From UBA6522 sp965204155 (lineage in GTDB: Bacteria; Pseudomonadota; Gammaproteobacteria; Steroidobacterales; Rariloculaceae), in contig OZ241971.1 in NCBI GenBank assembly GCA_965204155.1, forward strand, positions 3,162,001 to 3,226,000: DNA of 64,000 nucleotides, read 5' to 3'. The stretch's first letter is position 1, and each line of letters opens with the position of its first letter. The translations under genes were made by a program, and so were the position numbers. Under the pieces are notes generated by a model that did no database searches, had not been told where the DNA came from, and saw only the letters and a list, made by a program, of their open reading frames with translations. Positions 40,403-49,516 of the stretch are shown piece after piece.

Positions 40403-41839
40403 TCAGGGGTAATTTCCCTCGGGGAAGGGAATGCGTCCGCTCTCCGCGTAGGGCGTGCCGCCGGGCGGGCGGTTGTCCGGATCCCAGCGCATCGGCCCAC
40501 CCGGTTCGTTCAGGGCGGGCAACCGATCATGCAGACTGATGGGCTCGGCCTTGGGGATCGCGTCCAACTCCCCGACGAGTTGCCGGAAGACATCCGGACG
40601 CGTTTCTGCCAGGTTGTTCTCTTCGGACGGGTCGTTGAGAATATCGAAAAGCAAGTCCTCCGTTCCGCCCTGATCGTCAGCAACCCGCACCAGTTTCCAG
40701 TCGCCACTGAAATAGGCGTGTTGCAGGACGCCTCGACCGAAATTGCTGATCAGGGCAGGGCCTGCCGGAGCCGGTGCACCGTCGGCGATCGCGGGCCAGA
40801 AATTGCGGCCATCGATGGGTTGTGCGGCGTCCGCGTCGGCGCCGGCTGCTGCGAGCAATGTGGGCAACAGGTCCGTTACTGTCATCAGCTCCCCGAAGAC
40901 TGTGCCGGCTTCCAATCCCGTGGGCCAATGCATGAGGGCGGGCACACGGGTACCGCCTTCGAAGGGGCTGCCCTTGCCGCCGCGATACGGTCCGTTGTCG
41001 GCGCCCTGGTTCGGCGAGCCGCCGTTGTCGGAGAAAAACACCAGCAGGGTGTTCTCCGCAATCCGCTCCTCTTCCAGGGCCGCCGCGATGCGGGCAATGC
41101 CCCGGTCCAATTCGGTCACCATGGCTGCATAGATGCGGCGGCGTTCATTGTAGATATGGGCGTATTCGGCGATGGCCTCCGCGGACGCCTGCAGCGGAGC
41201 GTGAGGCGCGCCGAAGGCCACGTAAAGCAGCAGCGGCGCGTCCTGATCGCGTTCCCGGATCTGTCTTGCCGCTTCGGCGGCGACCAGGTCCGTGGCGTGG
41301 CCGGACTCGTGGACTGTGCTGCCGTCGCGCTGCCAGTCGACGCGGCCGTAAAGGGTGTGCAGTTCATGGTTCAGGTAACCATGAAGATGGCCGTAGAAGC
41401 TGTCGAATCCGCGATTCATCGGGTGGTATTCGGGTTCGTTGGGGCCCAGATGCCATTTGCCCACCGCGTGGGTCCGATACCCCGCTTCCCGAAAAAATTC
41501 CGGCAACAGCTTTTCGTCCAATGGCAGGCCGCGCGCGTACCAGGGGTTGGAGGGGCCGAGCATGCCGGAATTGACAGCGAATCGCCCCGTCATGAGGGCC
41601 GCGCGGGTCGGTGAACACACCGAGTGAGTGTAAAACCGCTCGAATCGCACGCCGCCGGCGGCCAGCCGGTCGATCTCGGGGGTCCGGATCTCGCTGCCGT
41701 GGAATCCCACGTCGCCCCAACCCATGTCGTCGGCCATCACGATGACAATATTGGGGGCCGCGCCGACGGAGGCCGCCATGCTCGCCACAATCGCCGCCGC
41801 GGCAATAATCCTTGTTGTTGACTCAAGGGACTTCGCCAT
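40403..41839 (-). CDS. Type I sulfatase, periplasmic (paralog 2)
   Basis: A 478-residue sulfatase from ATG 41839. The signal peptide is about 1-28 (IIAAAAIVASMAASVGAA). Metal motif MADDMGWGDVG, formylglycine site C75 in VCSPTRAALMTG (C-x-P-x-R), KWHLGP and FFSDNGGSPNQG are all intact. The ending MRWDPDNRPPGGTPYAESGRI resembles the tail of paralog 1, suggesting duplication within one lineage. It needs a formylglycine-generating enzyme not seen here. It is transcribed towards the small exported protein and divergent from the GT-C gene. Confidence 0.9.
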   Translation of the reverse strand: MAKSLESTTRIIAAAAIVASMAASVGAAPNIVIVMADDMGWGDVGFHGSEIRTPEIDRLAAGGVRFERFYTHSVCSPTRAALMTGRFAVNSGMLGPSNPWYARGLPLDEKLLPEFFREAGYRTHAVGKWHLGPNEPEYHPMNRGFDSFYGHLHGYLNHELHTLYGRVDWQRDGSTVHESGHATDLVAAEAARQIRERDQDAPLLLYVAFGAPHAPLQASAEAIAEYAHIYNERRRIYAAMVTELDRGIARIAAALEEERIAENTLLVFFSDNGGSPNQGADNGPYRGGKGSPFEGGTRVPALMHWPTGLEAGTVFGELMTVTDLLPTLLAAAGADADAAQPIDGRNFWPAIADGAPAPAGPALISNFGRGVLQHAYFSGDWKLVRVADDQGGTEDLLFDILNDPSEENNLAETRPDVFRQLVGELDAIPKAEPISLHDRLPALNEPGGPMRWDPDNRPPGGTPYAESGRIPFPEGNYP

Positions 41840-42064
41840 AATTCGAGACCTGTTTTTGTTGTTGGGATTCCCGGCGATTGTAACCGTTAGGTCGGTTTGG
41901 GCGTCTCCCATCGAGATGCGGCCTCCTTTTCCTGGAATACCGGGAGGCCCTTGGGTACACTCTGCAAGGCGCGAAATCCGGGTTCGATCCCAACCTAAGT
42001 TACTGAAATTTATTGAACAATTAAGACTCTCCCGCCTTTGTTGGCCCACATTTCAGGCTGGCTG

Positions 42065-43390
42065 ATGCCAGCGACCGAAGTTGGGCTCAAACGGCCGGGC
42101 ACCGCCACCCGTCGGTTGGTGGACGCCGCCGGCCTCTGGTGCACTCTCGGCTACGCGGCTCTTGCCTGGCTGGCACGGCAAACCGGGGAGCCGGGTCTGC
42201 CGGAGTTCTTTCTCCTGATTGTCTGGACCGGCCTGCCGGTGTTTGGGCTGTACTTCCACTTTCAGCGTTGCGACGAGCCTTTCCCGCTGGGGCGACTGTT
42301 TCTTTGGGCGGCGGCATTCAGGATTTGCGGCCTGATTGGCGGTCCAATCTTCGAGGACGACTTCTATCGATATCTGTGGGACGGGTATCGATTTGCAACG
42401 ACCGGGACGCCATACGGTGTTGCACCGGAAGCCTTCTTCGTGGATTTACAGATCCCGGTAGCATTCCAATCGATACTGGATCGCATCAATAATCCCGAAC
42501 TGCCCACGGTCTATGCTCCCACCACGCAGTTTGTCTTTCTGCTCGGTTACTGGTTGGAGCCGGGCAGCCTCGTAGCCTTGCAGTCGATCCTGATCCTGTT
42601 TGACCTCGCAACCATCGCGCTGCTGCTGCGTCTGGCGCCCGCCCGTAACGTCTTGCTCTATGCCTGGTGCCCCCTGGTAGTCAAGGAGATAGCGTTTACG
42701 GCGCATCCGGAGGGGATAGGCGTGTGTCTGCTCCTGGCCTCGATGGTCCTCGCCCGCGCCGGTCACTGGCGAAGCACCGCGGTGTTTCTGGGACTTGCCT
42801 GCGCAGCCAAGGTGTTTGCGCTACTGCTGGCTCCGCTCGTCCTGGCACGCGCCCGAGCACGATACTGGGTGCTGTTCGGTACTACGATTGCTGCGTTGTA
42901 TGCGCCCTTCGCGCTGACCGGGGGAACGGACCTCGAATCATTGCGGACCTTCGCGCGGGAGTGGGAATTCAATTCCGCGGCGTTCGGCTTGCTCACGACC
43001 GCGTTGCAGCGCTCTGATGCGATGGTCGTCCTCGGAGTGGCTTTTGCGGCGTTCTGGATACTCTATGCTGCTCATTACATCAGGACCGCCGACAAGCAGG
43101 GCATTCCACGCGGCGATTGGATCTACGGGGTGTTCCTGGGCGTTTCGCCGGTGATCAATCCCTGGTACCTGCTGTGGCTGCTGCCGTTCGCAACCGTCGT
43201 TCCCAGTGCCTGGGCGTGGACGGCCTCTGCCGTCATACTCCTCAGCTACGTGACGGGACTCAACCTGAACGCCAGCGATCTGCAGGCATATCAACAGCCT
43301 GTCTGGGTACGCCCTTTGGAGTTTGGTCTGATTCTGATGGCTCTCGCCTGGGATCTGACCCGACGCGGGCGTTCGACCGCGACGAGTTAA
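42065..43390 (+). CDS. GT-C fold polyprenol-dependent glycosyltransferase (GT87-like)
   Basis: A 441-residue membrane protein with about ten hydrophobic segments. The first periplasmic loop has the motif EDDFYRYLWDGYR. This acidic pair plus aromatic pattern marks GT-C transferases that use polyprenyl-phosphate sugars. HPEGIGVCLLL and the closing INPWYLLWLLPFA are further family features. ATG 42065 (MPATE) is used; the frame extends upstream to 42038. It is followed 22 bases later by a GT2 enzyme that could make the lipid-linked donor sugar. The acceptor is unknown. Confidence 0.75.
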   Translation: MPATEVGLKRPGTATRRLVDAAGLWCTLGYAALAWLARQTGEPGLPEFFLLIVWTGLPVFGLYFHFQRCDEPFPLGRLFLWAAAFRICGLIGGPIFEDDFYRYLWDGYRFATTGTPYGVAPEAFFVDLQIPVAFQSILDRINNPELPTVYAPTTQFVFLLGYWLEPGSLVALQSILILFDLATIALLLRLAPARNVLLYAWCPLVVKEIAFTAHPEGIGVCLLLASMVLARAGHWRSTAVFLGLACAAKVFALLLAPLVLARARARYWVLFGTTIAALYAPFALTGGTDLESLRTFAREWEFNSAAFGLLTTALQRSDAMVVLGVAFAAFWILYAAHYIRTADKQGIPRGDWIYGVFLGVSPVINPWYLLWLLPFATVVPSAWAWTASAVILLSYVTGLNLNASDLQAYQQPVWVRPLEFGLILMALAWDLTRRGRSTATS

Positions 43391-43412
43391 GGCAGCCGCG
43401 AGCGTACAAGCA

Positions 43413-44147
43413 ATGTACCGCAACCTGACAGTCGGTGCCGTGATTCCGGCGCGCAACGAACAGGACAACATCGCGCCTGTCGTCACGGCCCTCCTGAACC
43501 TGCACACGAGAGAAGGACATCGTGTGGTTGACGATGTGGTGGTGTGCGACAACGGCTCCACCGACGCGACCGCGTCTCAGGCGCGCCAGGCCGGTGCGCG
43601 CGTGGTCTATGAGCCAAGAGCGGGCTACGGACCGGCGTGTCTGGCCGCAATCGCCGCACTACGGGCCGTCGACGTTGTGCTGTTCGTGGATGGCGATCAA
43701 TCCGTTGACGTCGGTCAATCCGTGATATTGCTCGACGCGATCGCCGACGGTGCCGATTTGGCGATAGGCTCCAGAACGCTTGGCCGGAGCGAGCGAGGTG
43801 CGCTCTCGGCGCCGCAACGAATCGGGAATCATGTGGCCAGTCGGATGATTCGGTTGTTGTGGGGAATTCCCGTTACCGACCTGGGGCCCTTCAGGGCAAT
43901 ACGCAACGACGCCTTGCGGCGCCTCGACATGCGAGCGACCGCATACGGCTGGACCGTGGAGATGCAGGTCAAGGTGATCCAATCTAGAATGCAAATGGTG
44001 GAGATGCCGGTCGACACTCGGCGACGGCGCTTCGGCAAGTCAAAGGTCGGGGGTACCGTTCGGGGAGTCATCGGAGCCGGCGTGAGCATCCTGTCAACAA
44101 TCGCCTGGTTGTGGATGCGCGGCCTTATCGGGCATCGGACAAGATGA
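43413..44147 (+). CDS. GT2 family glycosyltransferase (DPM1-like)
   Basis: A 244-residue GT-A fold enzyme. It begins AVIPARNEQDNIAPVV and carries DDVVVCDNGSTDAT and the metal-binding DGDQS motif (VVLFVDGDQSVD). A helix TDLGPFRAIRNDALRRL corresponds to the acceptor region. A C-terminal hydrophobic segment (GVIGAGVSILSTIAWLWM) may attach it to the membrane. Such enzymes make polyprenyl-phosphate mannose or glucose, which would supply the upstream GT-C transferase. The DUF547 gene follows 25 bases later. Confidence 0.85.
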   Translation: MYRNLTVGAVIPARNEQDNIAPVVTALLNLHTREGHRVVDDVVVCDNGSTDATASQARQAGARVVYEPRAGYGPACLAAIAALRAVDVVLFVDGDQSVDVGQSVILLDAIADGADLAIGSRTLGRSERGALSAPQRIGNHVASRMIRLLWGIPVTDLGPFRAIRNDALRRLDMRATAYGWTVEMQVKVIQSRMQMVEMPVDTRRRRFGKSKVGGTVRGVIGAGVSILSTIAWLWMRGLIGHRTR

Positions 44148-44172
44148 TTTCGCCGGAGCGAGGGAAATACTA

Positions 44173-45054
44173 GTGATTGGAAAGTTCATCGGACGATTGT
44201 GCCGGGGCAAGATTCCGCGAAATCGGATCGTGCCCCCACTTATCGGGGCGATGCTCGTGTCCGGTATCGTTTACGCGCAGGCCGACCCCATTCTCATAAC
44301 GGCCTGGGATGCCAGCGACGAAAGCAATTCCACCGAAATCGATCATGGTGCCTGGCAGGAGATTCTGGACGGGTATCTGAGCATTGACGACTCGGGGATC
44401 AACCGCGTCGACTACGCTTCACTCAAGGCCAGCGAGGCGGACAACGCCGAACTTTCCGACTACCTGGCGTACCTTCAGGGGCTCGATCCACGTCACTACT
44501 CCCGCCTGGAACAGAAGGCGTACTGGATCAATTTCTATAACGCGCTGACCGTGAGAGTCGTGGTGGATGCTTATCCCGTCGATTCAATCCGGGAAATCAG
44601 CGAGAGTATGCTGGCGGTTGGTGGATTGATTCCAATTGGCCCGTGGGGCGACGTACGGGCCAGCGTCGCCGGCCTCGACCTGACGCTGGACGATATCGAA
44701 CACGGCATTCTGCGGCCAATTTATCGCGATAACCGGATCCACTACGCGGTGAACTGCGCCAGCATCGGCTGCCCGAATCTGCTCCCGACCGCGTTCACTG
44801 CCGAAAACGTCGAATCGCAACTTGAAGCCGGGGCGCGCGAGTATGTGAACCACCCCCGCGGCGTGGATTTCGTGGATGAGGATTTCATCGTCATCTCGAG
44901 CATCTACGACTGGTGGGTGGCCGATTACGGCGGCAGCGAGGACGGCGTGATGCAACATCTCGTGCGCTACGCCGACGAGGAACTCGCCGAAAACCTGCGA
45001 GAATTTGCAGGCGCGGTGGAATACGACTACGACTGGAACCTGAACCAGCCCTGA
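44173..45054 (+). CDS. Exported DUF547 domain protein
   Basis: A 293-residue protein starting at GTG 44173, 25 bases after the GT2 stop. The signal segment (about 15-35) is followed by the DUF547 core: GINRVDYASLKAS, YWINFYNALTVRVVVD, then LDDIEHGILRPIYRDNRIHY and VNCASIGCPNL with two Cys, closing with SSIYDWWVADYG. DUF547 proteins have a papain-like circular-permuted fold with a candidate Cys-His pair. It is co-transcribed with the glycosyltransferases, so cell-envelope work is likely. Confidence 0.85.
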   Translation: MIGKFIGRLCRGKIPRNRIVPPLIGAMLVSGIVYAQADPILITAWDASDESNSTEIDHGAWQEILDGYLSIDDSGINRVDYASLKASEADNAELSDYLAYLQGLDPRHYSRLEQKAYWINFYNALTVRVVVDAYPVDSIREISESMLAVGGLIPIGPWGDVRASVAGLDLTLDDIEHGILRPIYRDNRIHYAVNCASIGCPNLLPTAFTAENVESQLEAGAREYVNHPRGVDFVDEDFIVISSIYDWWVADYGGSEDGVMQHLVRYADEELAENLREFAGAVEYDYDWNLNQP

Positions 45055-45104
45055 GGTTGCTCGCCGTAAAGCGCCGTTCCTCTCGAGGTGCGGAACCTGT
45101 CCGA

Positions 45105-45977
45105 TCAGTACGAAAAGTTCAGCGAGACGCTCCAGACATCCGACGCTGCCGTATTTCGACCGTCAATAACCTTTGCGTAGGCCCCGCCGATGCTGATGCG
45201 ATCGGATACGGTGTAGCTCACCATGGGGCCAACGAGGTGGATATCTTCCTGCAATTCCGGAAAACGGCTGGGCGAGAAACCCGGCCCACCGATCTCGAGG
45301 CCTGAACGGGAGTCGTCGATTTCGTAACTGAGGCTCAGTCCGAGTCGATCACCAACGATCACGCCGGCAAGGAACCGCGCAAAGACACTATCCGGGATGT
45401 CGTTATCGCTTGAGCTGCGGGATCGGAATCCGACCTCGCCCGACAACGCAACCCGATCGGAGATGAACTTGCCGACTATGGCCGAGACTTCCACGCCGTC
45501 GCCGCCATCGCCCAGGGAATTGATATAGCCGGTATCGTAATTCCCCGCCTTGATCAGCGCGCCGCGAAACGCAACGCTGGGCGCAGAAGGGGTCACGATT
45601 TCATCGACCACTCGCCATACCACGCCCACGTTGAGATCCGCCAGTCCGGATATGTTCGCCTGTGAAGGAGGCAATCCCGGCCCGGTGGCAAATGTGCTGC
45701 TGGCCTGGCCCACTCGAAAATCCAGCGCCACGGCATCTGCAATGCCGTACGTTCCATCGACCCAGAACGTGTCCTGAGCGAGTTCCAGGCCGCCGCCGGG
45801 CGTCGGCCTCTTCGCTGTGCTGCGGTAGAACTCGGTTGCGCTCTGCTGCAGATACGACACCGCAACCGATCCCCCACCGGGTGGTGGAAGCCAGGGTGAG
45901 CCTGCGGCCAGTGCGGTAGATGCACAGACGGCGATGGCAGCCGCCCCGATCCAGGTAATTTCACGCTTACGATTCAC
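45105..45977 (-). CDS. Predicted outer-membrane beta-barrel protein
   Basis: A 290-residue protein with a signal peptide (WIGAAAIAVCASTALAAG, cleavage near residue 25). Alternating amphipathic strands are seen throughout, for example VALDFRVGQAS, VALSGEVGFRSRSS, LGLSLSYEIDD and ISIGGAYAKVI. The last residues VWSVSLNFSY form an aromatic-ending strand typical of the BAM signal. No substrate is evident. It is transcribed in the same direction as the small protein at 46035 upstream and converges on DUF547. Confidence 0.75.
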   Translation of the reverse strand: MNRKREITWIGAAAIAVCASTALAAGSPWLPPPGGGSVAVSYLQQSATEFYRSTAKRPTPGGGLELAQDTFWVDGTYGIADAVALDFRVGQASSTFATGPGLPPSQANISGLADLNVGVVWRVVDEIVTPSAPSVAFRGALIKAGNYDTGYINSLGDGGDGVEVSAIVGKFISDRVALSGEVGFRSRSSSDNDIPDSVFARFLAGVIVGDRLGLSLSYEIDDSRSGLEIGGPGFSPSRFPELQEDIHLVGPMVSYTVSDRISIGGAYAKVIDGRNTAASDVWSVSLNFSY

Positions 45978-46034
45978 GAGAGTACTCCTCGGCCGTCGCG
46001 CTTGATCCGCTCATGCTTGTGAACACGGTCGAAC

Positions 46035-46409
46035 TCAAAGTTTGAAGCGGCGCGTCAGGTAGTAGTGGACCAGTTCCTGCTCGTCCACTTCGCTGTCGCA
46101 ATCCGTACCCAGATTGCCGGGACAAAGCACGAGGATGTGCTCGTCGTCGACCGTGCCCGGTTTCTCGGCCGCGTCGCGTGCCTCCAGGCTGATCTTGAGG
46201 CTCTCGGCGCGTGTGCGATCGAGATCGCGGTTCTGGAGAGGGCAGTCCGCAGCGCATACAAGCTTCTGAAACGTGAGCGCCTTGCCGCGCGTATAGGCAT
46301 CCCTGGGATTGATTCCCTTACCGGCAATGATGGATCCGGAAGCAAGCGCCGGGGGCGACGTGAGAACTCCGATCGAGATCAATACCAGCAAGCCGGCAAA
46401 GTGCTTCAT
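46035..46409 (-). CDS. Small exported hypothetical protein with four Cys
   Basis: A 124-residue protein with a clear signal peptide (MKHFAGLLVLISIGVLTSPP, then ALASG, cleavage near 24). The mature part starts GKGINPRDAYTRGKALTFQKL and has Cys pairs in VCAADCP and LCPGNLGTDCD that could form disulfides. I do not recognise a family. It precedes the outer-membrane barrel by about 60 bases on the same strand, so they may function together in the envelope. Confidence 0.65.
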   Translation of the reverse strand: MKHFAGLLVLISIGVLTSPPALASGSIIAGKGINPRDAYTRGKALTFQKLVCAADCPLQNRDLDRTRAESLKISLEARDAAEKPGTVDDEHILVLCPGNLGTDCDSEVDEQELVHYYLTRRFKL

Positions 46410-46573
46410 CTGCCATTTCTCCTGTAGAGCCGGGAAATTTGATATACGATTATTTTAACTGACTCCTGAACCGTTTCAGAGTTCGAAGAGGCACGGAGAT
46501 TGGATAGCCGGACGGTTGACCGCGCTTGGTGCCGCTCCTCCGCGTTGCCGGGTGAAGGCGCCAGGTGCCTTGC

Positions 46574-47272
46574 ATGAAGATTCCGACGAAACCACTGTTG
46601 CTTGCACTTTTCATCCTGTTCATGCTGACCGCAGTGATTCTGCTTCCGGTGCGGCAGTGGCTGACCGTCGCGCTGATGTGGACCGAGTCCCACCGCTATC
46701 TTGCGTGGATCCTGTACATCGCCATGTACCTGGTCGCGACGGTACTGGTCGTCCCCGGTACCATCCTGACGTTGGCGGCGGGGTTTGCCTTTGGCGTGCC
46801 GGTTGGAGCGATGCTGGTTTCCGCCGGCAGCCTTGCGGGCGCCAGCGCGGCGTTTCTGGTCGGTCGATTCTTCGCCAGGGACTGGGTTGCCGGCAAGATC
46901 GCGGAATGGCGTACATTTGACGCCCTTGACAAGGCGGCGGGTCAGGAAGGCTTCGTAATCGTGCTGCTCTCGCGCTTGTCGCCGCTGTTTCCTTTCAACC
47001 TCTTGAACTACGCCTTTGGACTGACGGCCGTGCGCTTCAGGGACTACGTGCTTGCCTCCTGGATCGGGATGGCGCCCGCCATCGTCCTGTACGTCTACAT
47101 CGGCTCCACAGCGCGGTCGCTGACTGAACTCGCGGAGGGTGAGTTCGAGGCCGGAACCGGCGGTACCGTGCTGTTTGCCGCCGGTCTCATTGCCACGTTG
47201 ATTCTGACGATCTTTATCACTCGCAAGGCAACCAGGACGTTGGCGCAGCATCTTGCAAAACCGGGGGAATAA
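46574..47272 (+). CDS. TVP38/TMEM64 (VTT domain) membrane protein
   Basis: A 232-residue integral membrane protein of the TVP38/DedA-like family. The VTT core includes VVPGTILTLAAGFAFGVPVGA, GASAAFLVGRFFARDWV, then LSRLSPLFPFNLLNYAFG and VRFRDYVLASWIGM, which match the family signatures. Members handle lipid scrambling or transport in bacteria. ATG 46574 is used. Its stop codon lies 3 bases before the LVIVD lipoprotein ATG at 47277, suggesting one transcript. Confidence 0.85.
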   Translation: MKIPTKPLLLALFILFMLTAVILLPVRQWLTVALMWTESHRYLAWILYIAMYLVATVLVVPGTILTLAAGFAFGVPVGAMLVSAGSLAGASAAFLVGRFFARDWVAGKIAEWRTFDALDKAAGQEGFVIVLLSRLSPLFPFNLLNYAFGLTAVRFRDYVLASWIGMAPAIVLYVYIGSTARSLTELAEGEFEAGTGGTVLFAAGLIATLILTIFITRKATRTLAQHLAKPGE

Positions 47273-47276
47273 TGAA

Positions 47277-48782
47277 ATGCATGATTCAATGCACACGGTC
47301 GGTTTGAATATTTCTCCAGCTTGCGTGGCCGGATTCGTCCTTGGGCTGGCCGGATGCAGTGCGCCGTCGAACGATGGTGGCAACGTGGTCGACTTGCAGG
47401 CGTGGAACATGGCCTTGGTGGGCTACCATGACCTTCAGGCCCGCTCGGCCTATCAACCCGTGGTGCACGCCTACGGGGACCGGCGCATCCTGTTCGTCGG
47501 ACATCACGCAGGCGAGGCCGTCAACCCGATGACTGAGCAGACGGAGGTCAACGGACTGTCGATCCTGGACGCCACTGATCCGGCCTCGCCGGTCATGCTC
47601 GCCCACGTTCCACCCTCCGGGGCGGCAGCCAGCGGCACACAGCATGTCCAGGTCTGCGACGGCGACGTACTGCCGGCGGGCGACCCGGACCGTGTCTACG
47701 CCGTGCGAACCAACGGATTGCTCGCCTACGAGTTGCTGGACGTCACCGATCCGGCCAATCCGGAAGTCCTTTCCACCATCGCCGAGACGGGCATCTCTTC
47801 GCGCCCGGAGTCAAGCCGAGGCAACCGTGAAACCCACAAGATCCAGTGGGAGTGCGAGACGGGCGTGGGCTATTTCAATGGCACGCCCGATGGCTGGCGG
47901 GTCACCCGCGTTCTGCAGGCCTTTGACCTGAGTAGTCCGGAGGCGCCCCGGCACATCCGTGACTTCGGTCTGGATGGCTGGGAACCCACGGCCGAAGGAT
48001 CCATGCCGGAGTATTCGATTTCCGGATTGCACCAGCCGTTCGTGCATGGGGACTTCATGTACCTCGGATATGGCAGCGGCAACAACGGCACGCTGCAAAT
48101 CCTCGACAAGGACCGGTTCCTCAACGGCGATCCCGATGCGGAAGACCCGTTCGCACCTACGCCGGAGAACCTGCTGTATCCTCAGATCTCGCGGCTCGAC
48201 ATGCCGTCCTGGTGGGGCGTCCACACGGCCAAACCCGCACTTGGTGTGCCGATCCCGAATCCCGGGGTTGAGGGTGGTGTCGACGTCAGGGATTTTCTGA
48301 TCGTTCCCTCCGAAGCAGGCGGTAGTGCCTTGTACTGTCGGGGCGAACGTGACGTGGTCTTCATGATCGACATTACCGAGGCTGACAAACCCTATCCGGT
48401 GTCCACGTACCAGGTGCCCGACATGCCCGGCGATTTCTGCGAACGCGGTGGCCGCTTCGGGCCGCATTCCGTGAACGATGCCTTCCACCCGGCGTTCGAC
48501 AGGACGCTGGCGGTGTTTTCCTACTTCAATGCCGGCATTCGCGCGGTGGACATCCGGGATCCCTTCCTGCCGGTGGAGGTGGGCTACTACATCCCCGATA
48601 CCACGGAGGCGACAATCGAACTGTGCGCAACGATAGACGGCAACGAAAGGTGCGACGCAGCGATCCAGACCAATAACGTCGAAATCGACGACCGTGGCTA
48701 CATCTACGCCGTCGACCGGTCCCACACGGGGCTGCACATCGTTGAACTCACCGGCGAGGCGACGGAACTCGTGGGGCTATAG
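47277..48782 (+). CDS. LVIVD-repeat beta-propeller lipoprotein
   Basis: A 501-residue protein with a lipoprotein signal (VAGFVLGLAGCS, lipobox LAGC). It is built from LVIVD-like propeller repeats: LSILDATDPASPVMLAHV, LLDVTDPANPEVLSTI, AFDLSSPEAPRHIRDF, FMIDITEADKPYPVSTY and VDIRDPFLPVEVGYYIP. Such proteins are extracytoplasmic scaffolds or binding proteins, and no enzymatic motif is seen. ATG 47277 comes four bases after the TVP38 stop. It precedes the CMD-family gene by 87 bases in the same direction. Confidence 0.8.
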   Translation: MHDSMHTVGLNISPACVAGFVLGLAGCSAPSNDGGNVVDLQAWNMALVGYHDLQARSAYQPVVHAYGDRRILFVGHHAGEAVNPMTEQTEVNGLSILDATDPASPVMLAHVPPSGAAASGTQHVQVCDGDVLPAGDPDRVYAVRTNGLLAYELLDVTDPANPEVLSTIAETGISSRPESSRGNRETHKIQWECETGVGYFNGTPDGWRVTRVLQAFDLSSPEAPRHIRDFGLDGWEPTAEGSMPEYSISGLHQPFVHGDFMYLGYGSGNNGTLQILDKDRFLNGDPDAEDPFAPTPENLLYPQISRLDMPSWWGVHTAKPALGVPIPNPGVEGGVDVRDFLIVPSEAGGSALYCRGERDVVFMIDITEADKPYPVSTYQVPDMPGDFCERGGRFGPHSVNDAFHPAFDRTLAVFSYFNAGIRAVDIRDPFLPVEVGYYIPDTTEATIELCATIDGNERCDAAIQTNNVEIDDRGYIYAVDRSHTGLHIVELTGEATELVGL

Positions 48783-48869
48783 GCTACCGCCCGGATTTCA
48801 TATAGCCTGAATTGCGCGACGGAGATCCGGTACTGCACCGGATCCCTCGCCCGACCAAAGGAGCTGTGC

Positions 48870-49472
48870 ATGCCTCGACTGGACTATTTGCAGGATGACG
48901 AACTGGGGGCGGAGGCGCTCGAGCACATCGAGAACGCCGAACTGACCGGTGCCCCGGATCCCAGGGTGCTGCGCGTGATTTTTCGAAGCCCCATCGGCAT
49001 GGCCTGGTACCGTTATTGGCTGTCGCTCTGCAACGAGGGCGAGTTGCCCAGGGACCTGAAGGAACTGTGCCGGGTCAAGATCGCGTTCGATCACAACTGC
49101 GGTTACTGCGGTACCGTGCGCTCGGCGGCCGCCATCGAAGCTGGATTGACCGAGGAGCGGGTCCAGGCCGTGTGGGACTTCGAGCATTCGCCCCTGCTGT
49201 CGGCGCGGGAGAAGGTTGCACTGCGTTTCGCGGATCACCTGAAGCACGATATTGCAAGGGCGGACGATGACGGCTTCTACGCCGAGCTTCGCGAGCACTT
49301 TTCCGAATCCGAGATTGTGGAACTGGGAATGTGGTGCGCGGAGAACGTGGGCGCCGGCAGCTTCGTGCGTACGTTGAACATCATCACCTGGGCCGAAGCC
49401 TGCCGGCTGAATCCGCTTACGGGGGAGAACGCCGGCCGCAAGGCAGCGTCCGCCGGGGAGGCTGCCGCTTGA
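48870..49472 (+). CDS. Carboxymuconolactone decarboxylase (CMD/AhpD) family protein
   Basis: A 200-residue all-helical CMD-like protein. The redox or active-site motif reads HNCGYCGTVRSAAAIEAGLTE; the CxxC is present but the His usually found four residues later is replaced by Arg/Ser. Other helices include LLSAREKVALRFADHLKHD and SESEIVELGMWCAENVGAG. The family includes gamma-carboxymuconolactone decarboxylase (protocatechuate pathway) and AhpD peroxidase partners; the actual activity is uncertain. It is 44 bases upstream of the TRAP binding protein, so it may process the imported compound. Confidence 0.8.
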   Translation: MPRLDYLQDDELGAEALEHIENAELTGAPDPRVLRVIFRSPIGMAWYRYWLSLCNEGELPRDLKELCRVKIAFDHNCGYCGTVRSAAAIEAGLTEERVQAVWDFEHSPLLSAREKVALRFADHLKHDIARADDDGFYAELREHFSESEIVELGMWCAENVGAGSFVRTLNIITWAEACRLNPLTGENAGRKAASAGEAAA

Positions 49473-49516
49473 GTGACGTTCGCCTGAAGGACAGTCGCAG
49501 CATCGCAGGGACGGAG

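Noticed and set aside
41955..42000. tRNA-like T-loop sequence GGGTTCGATCCC
   Set aside because: Only three stem bases pair as required, and no acceptor stem, anticodon arm or CCA-like end can be built around it.
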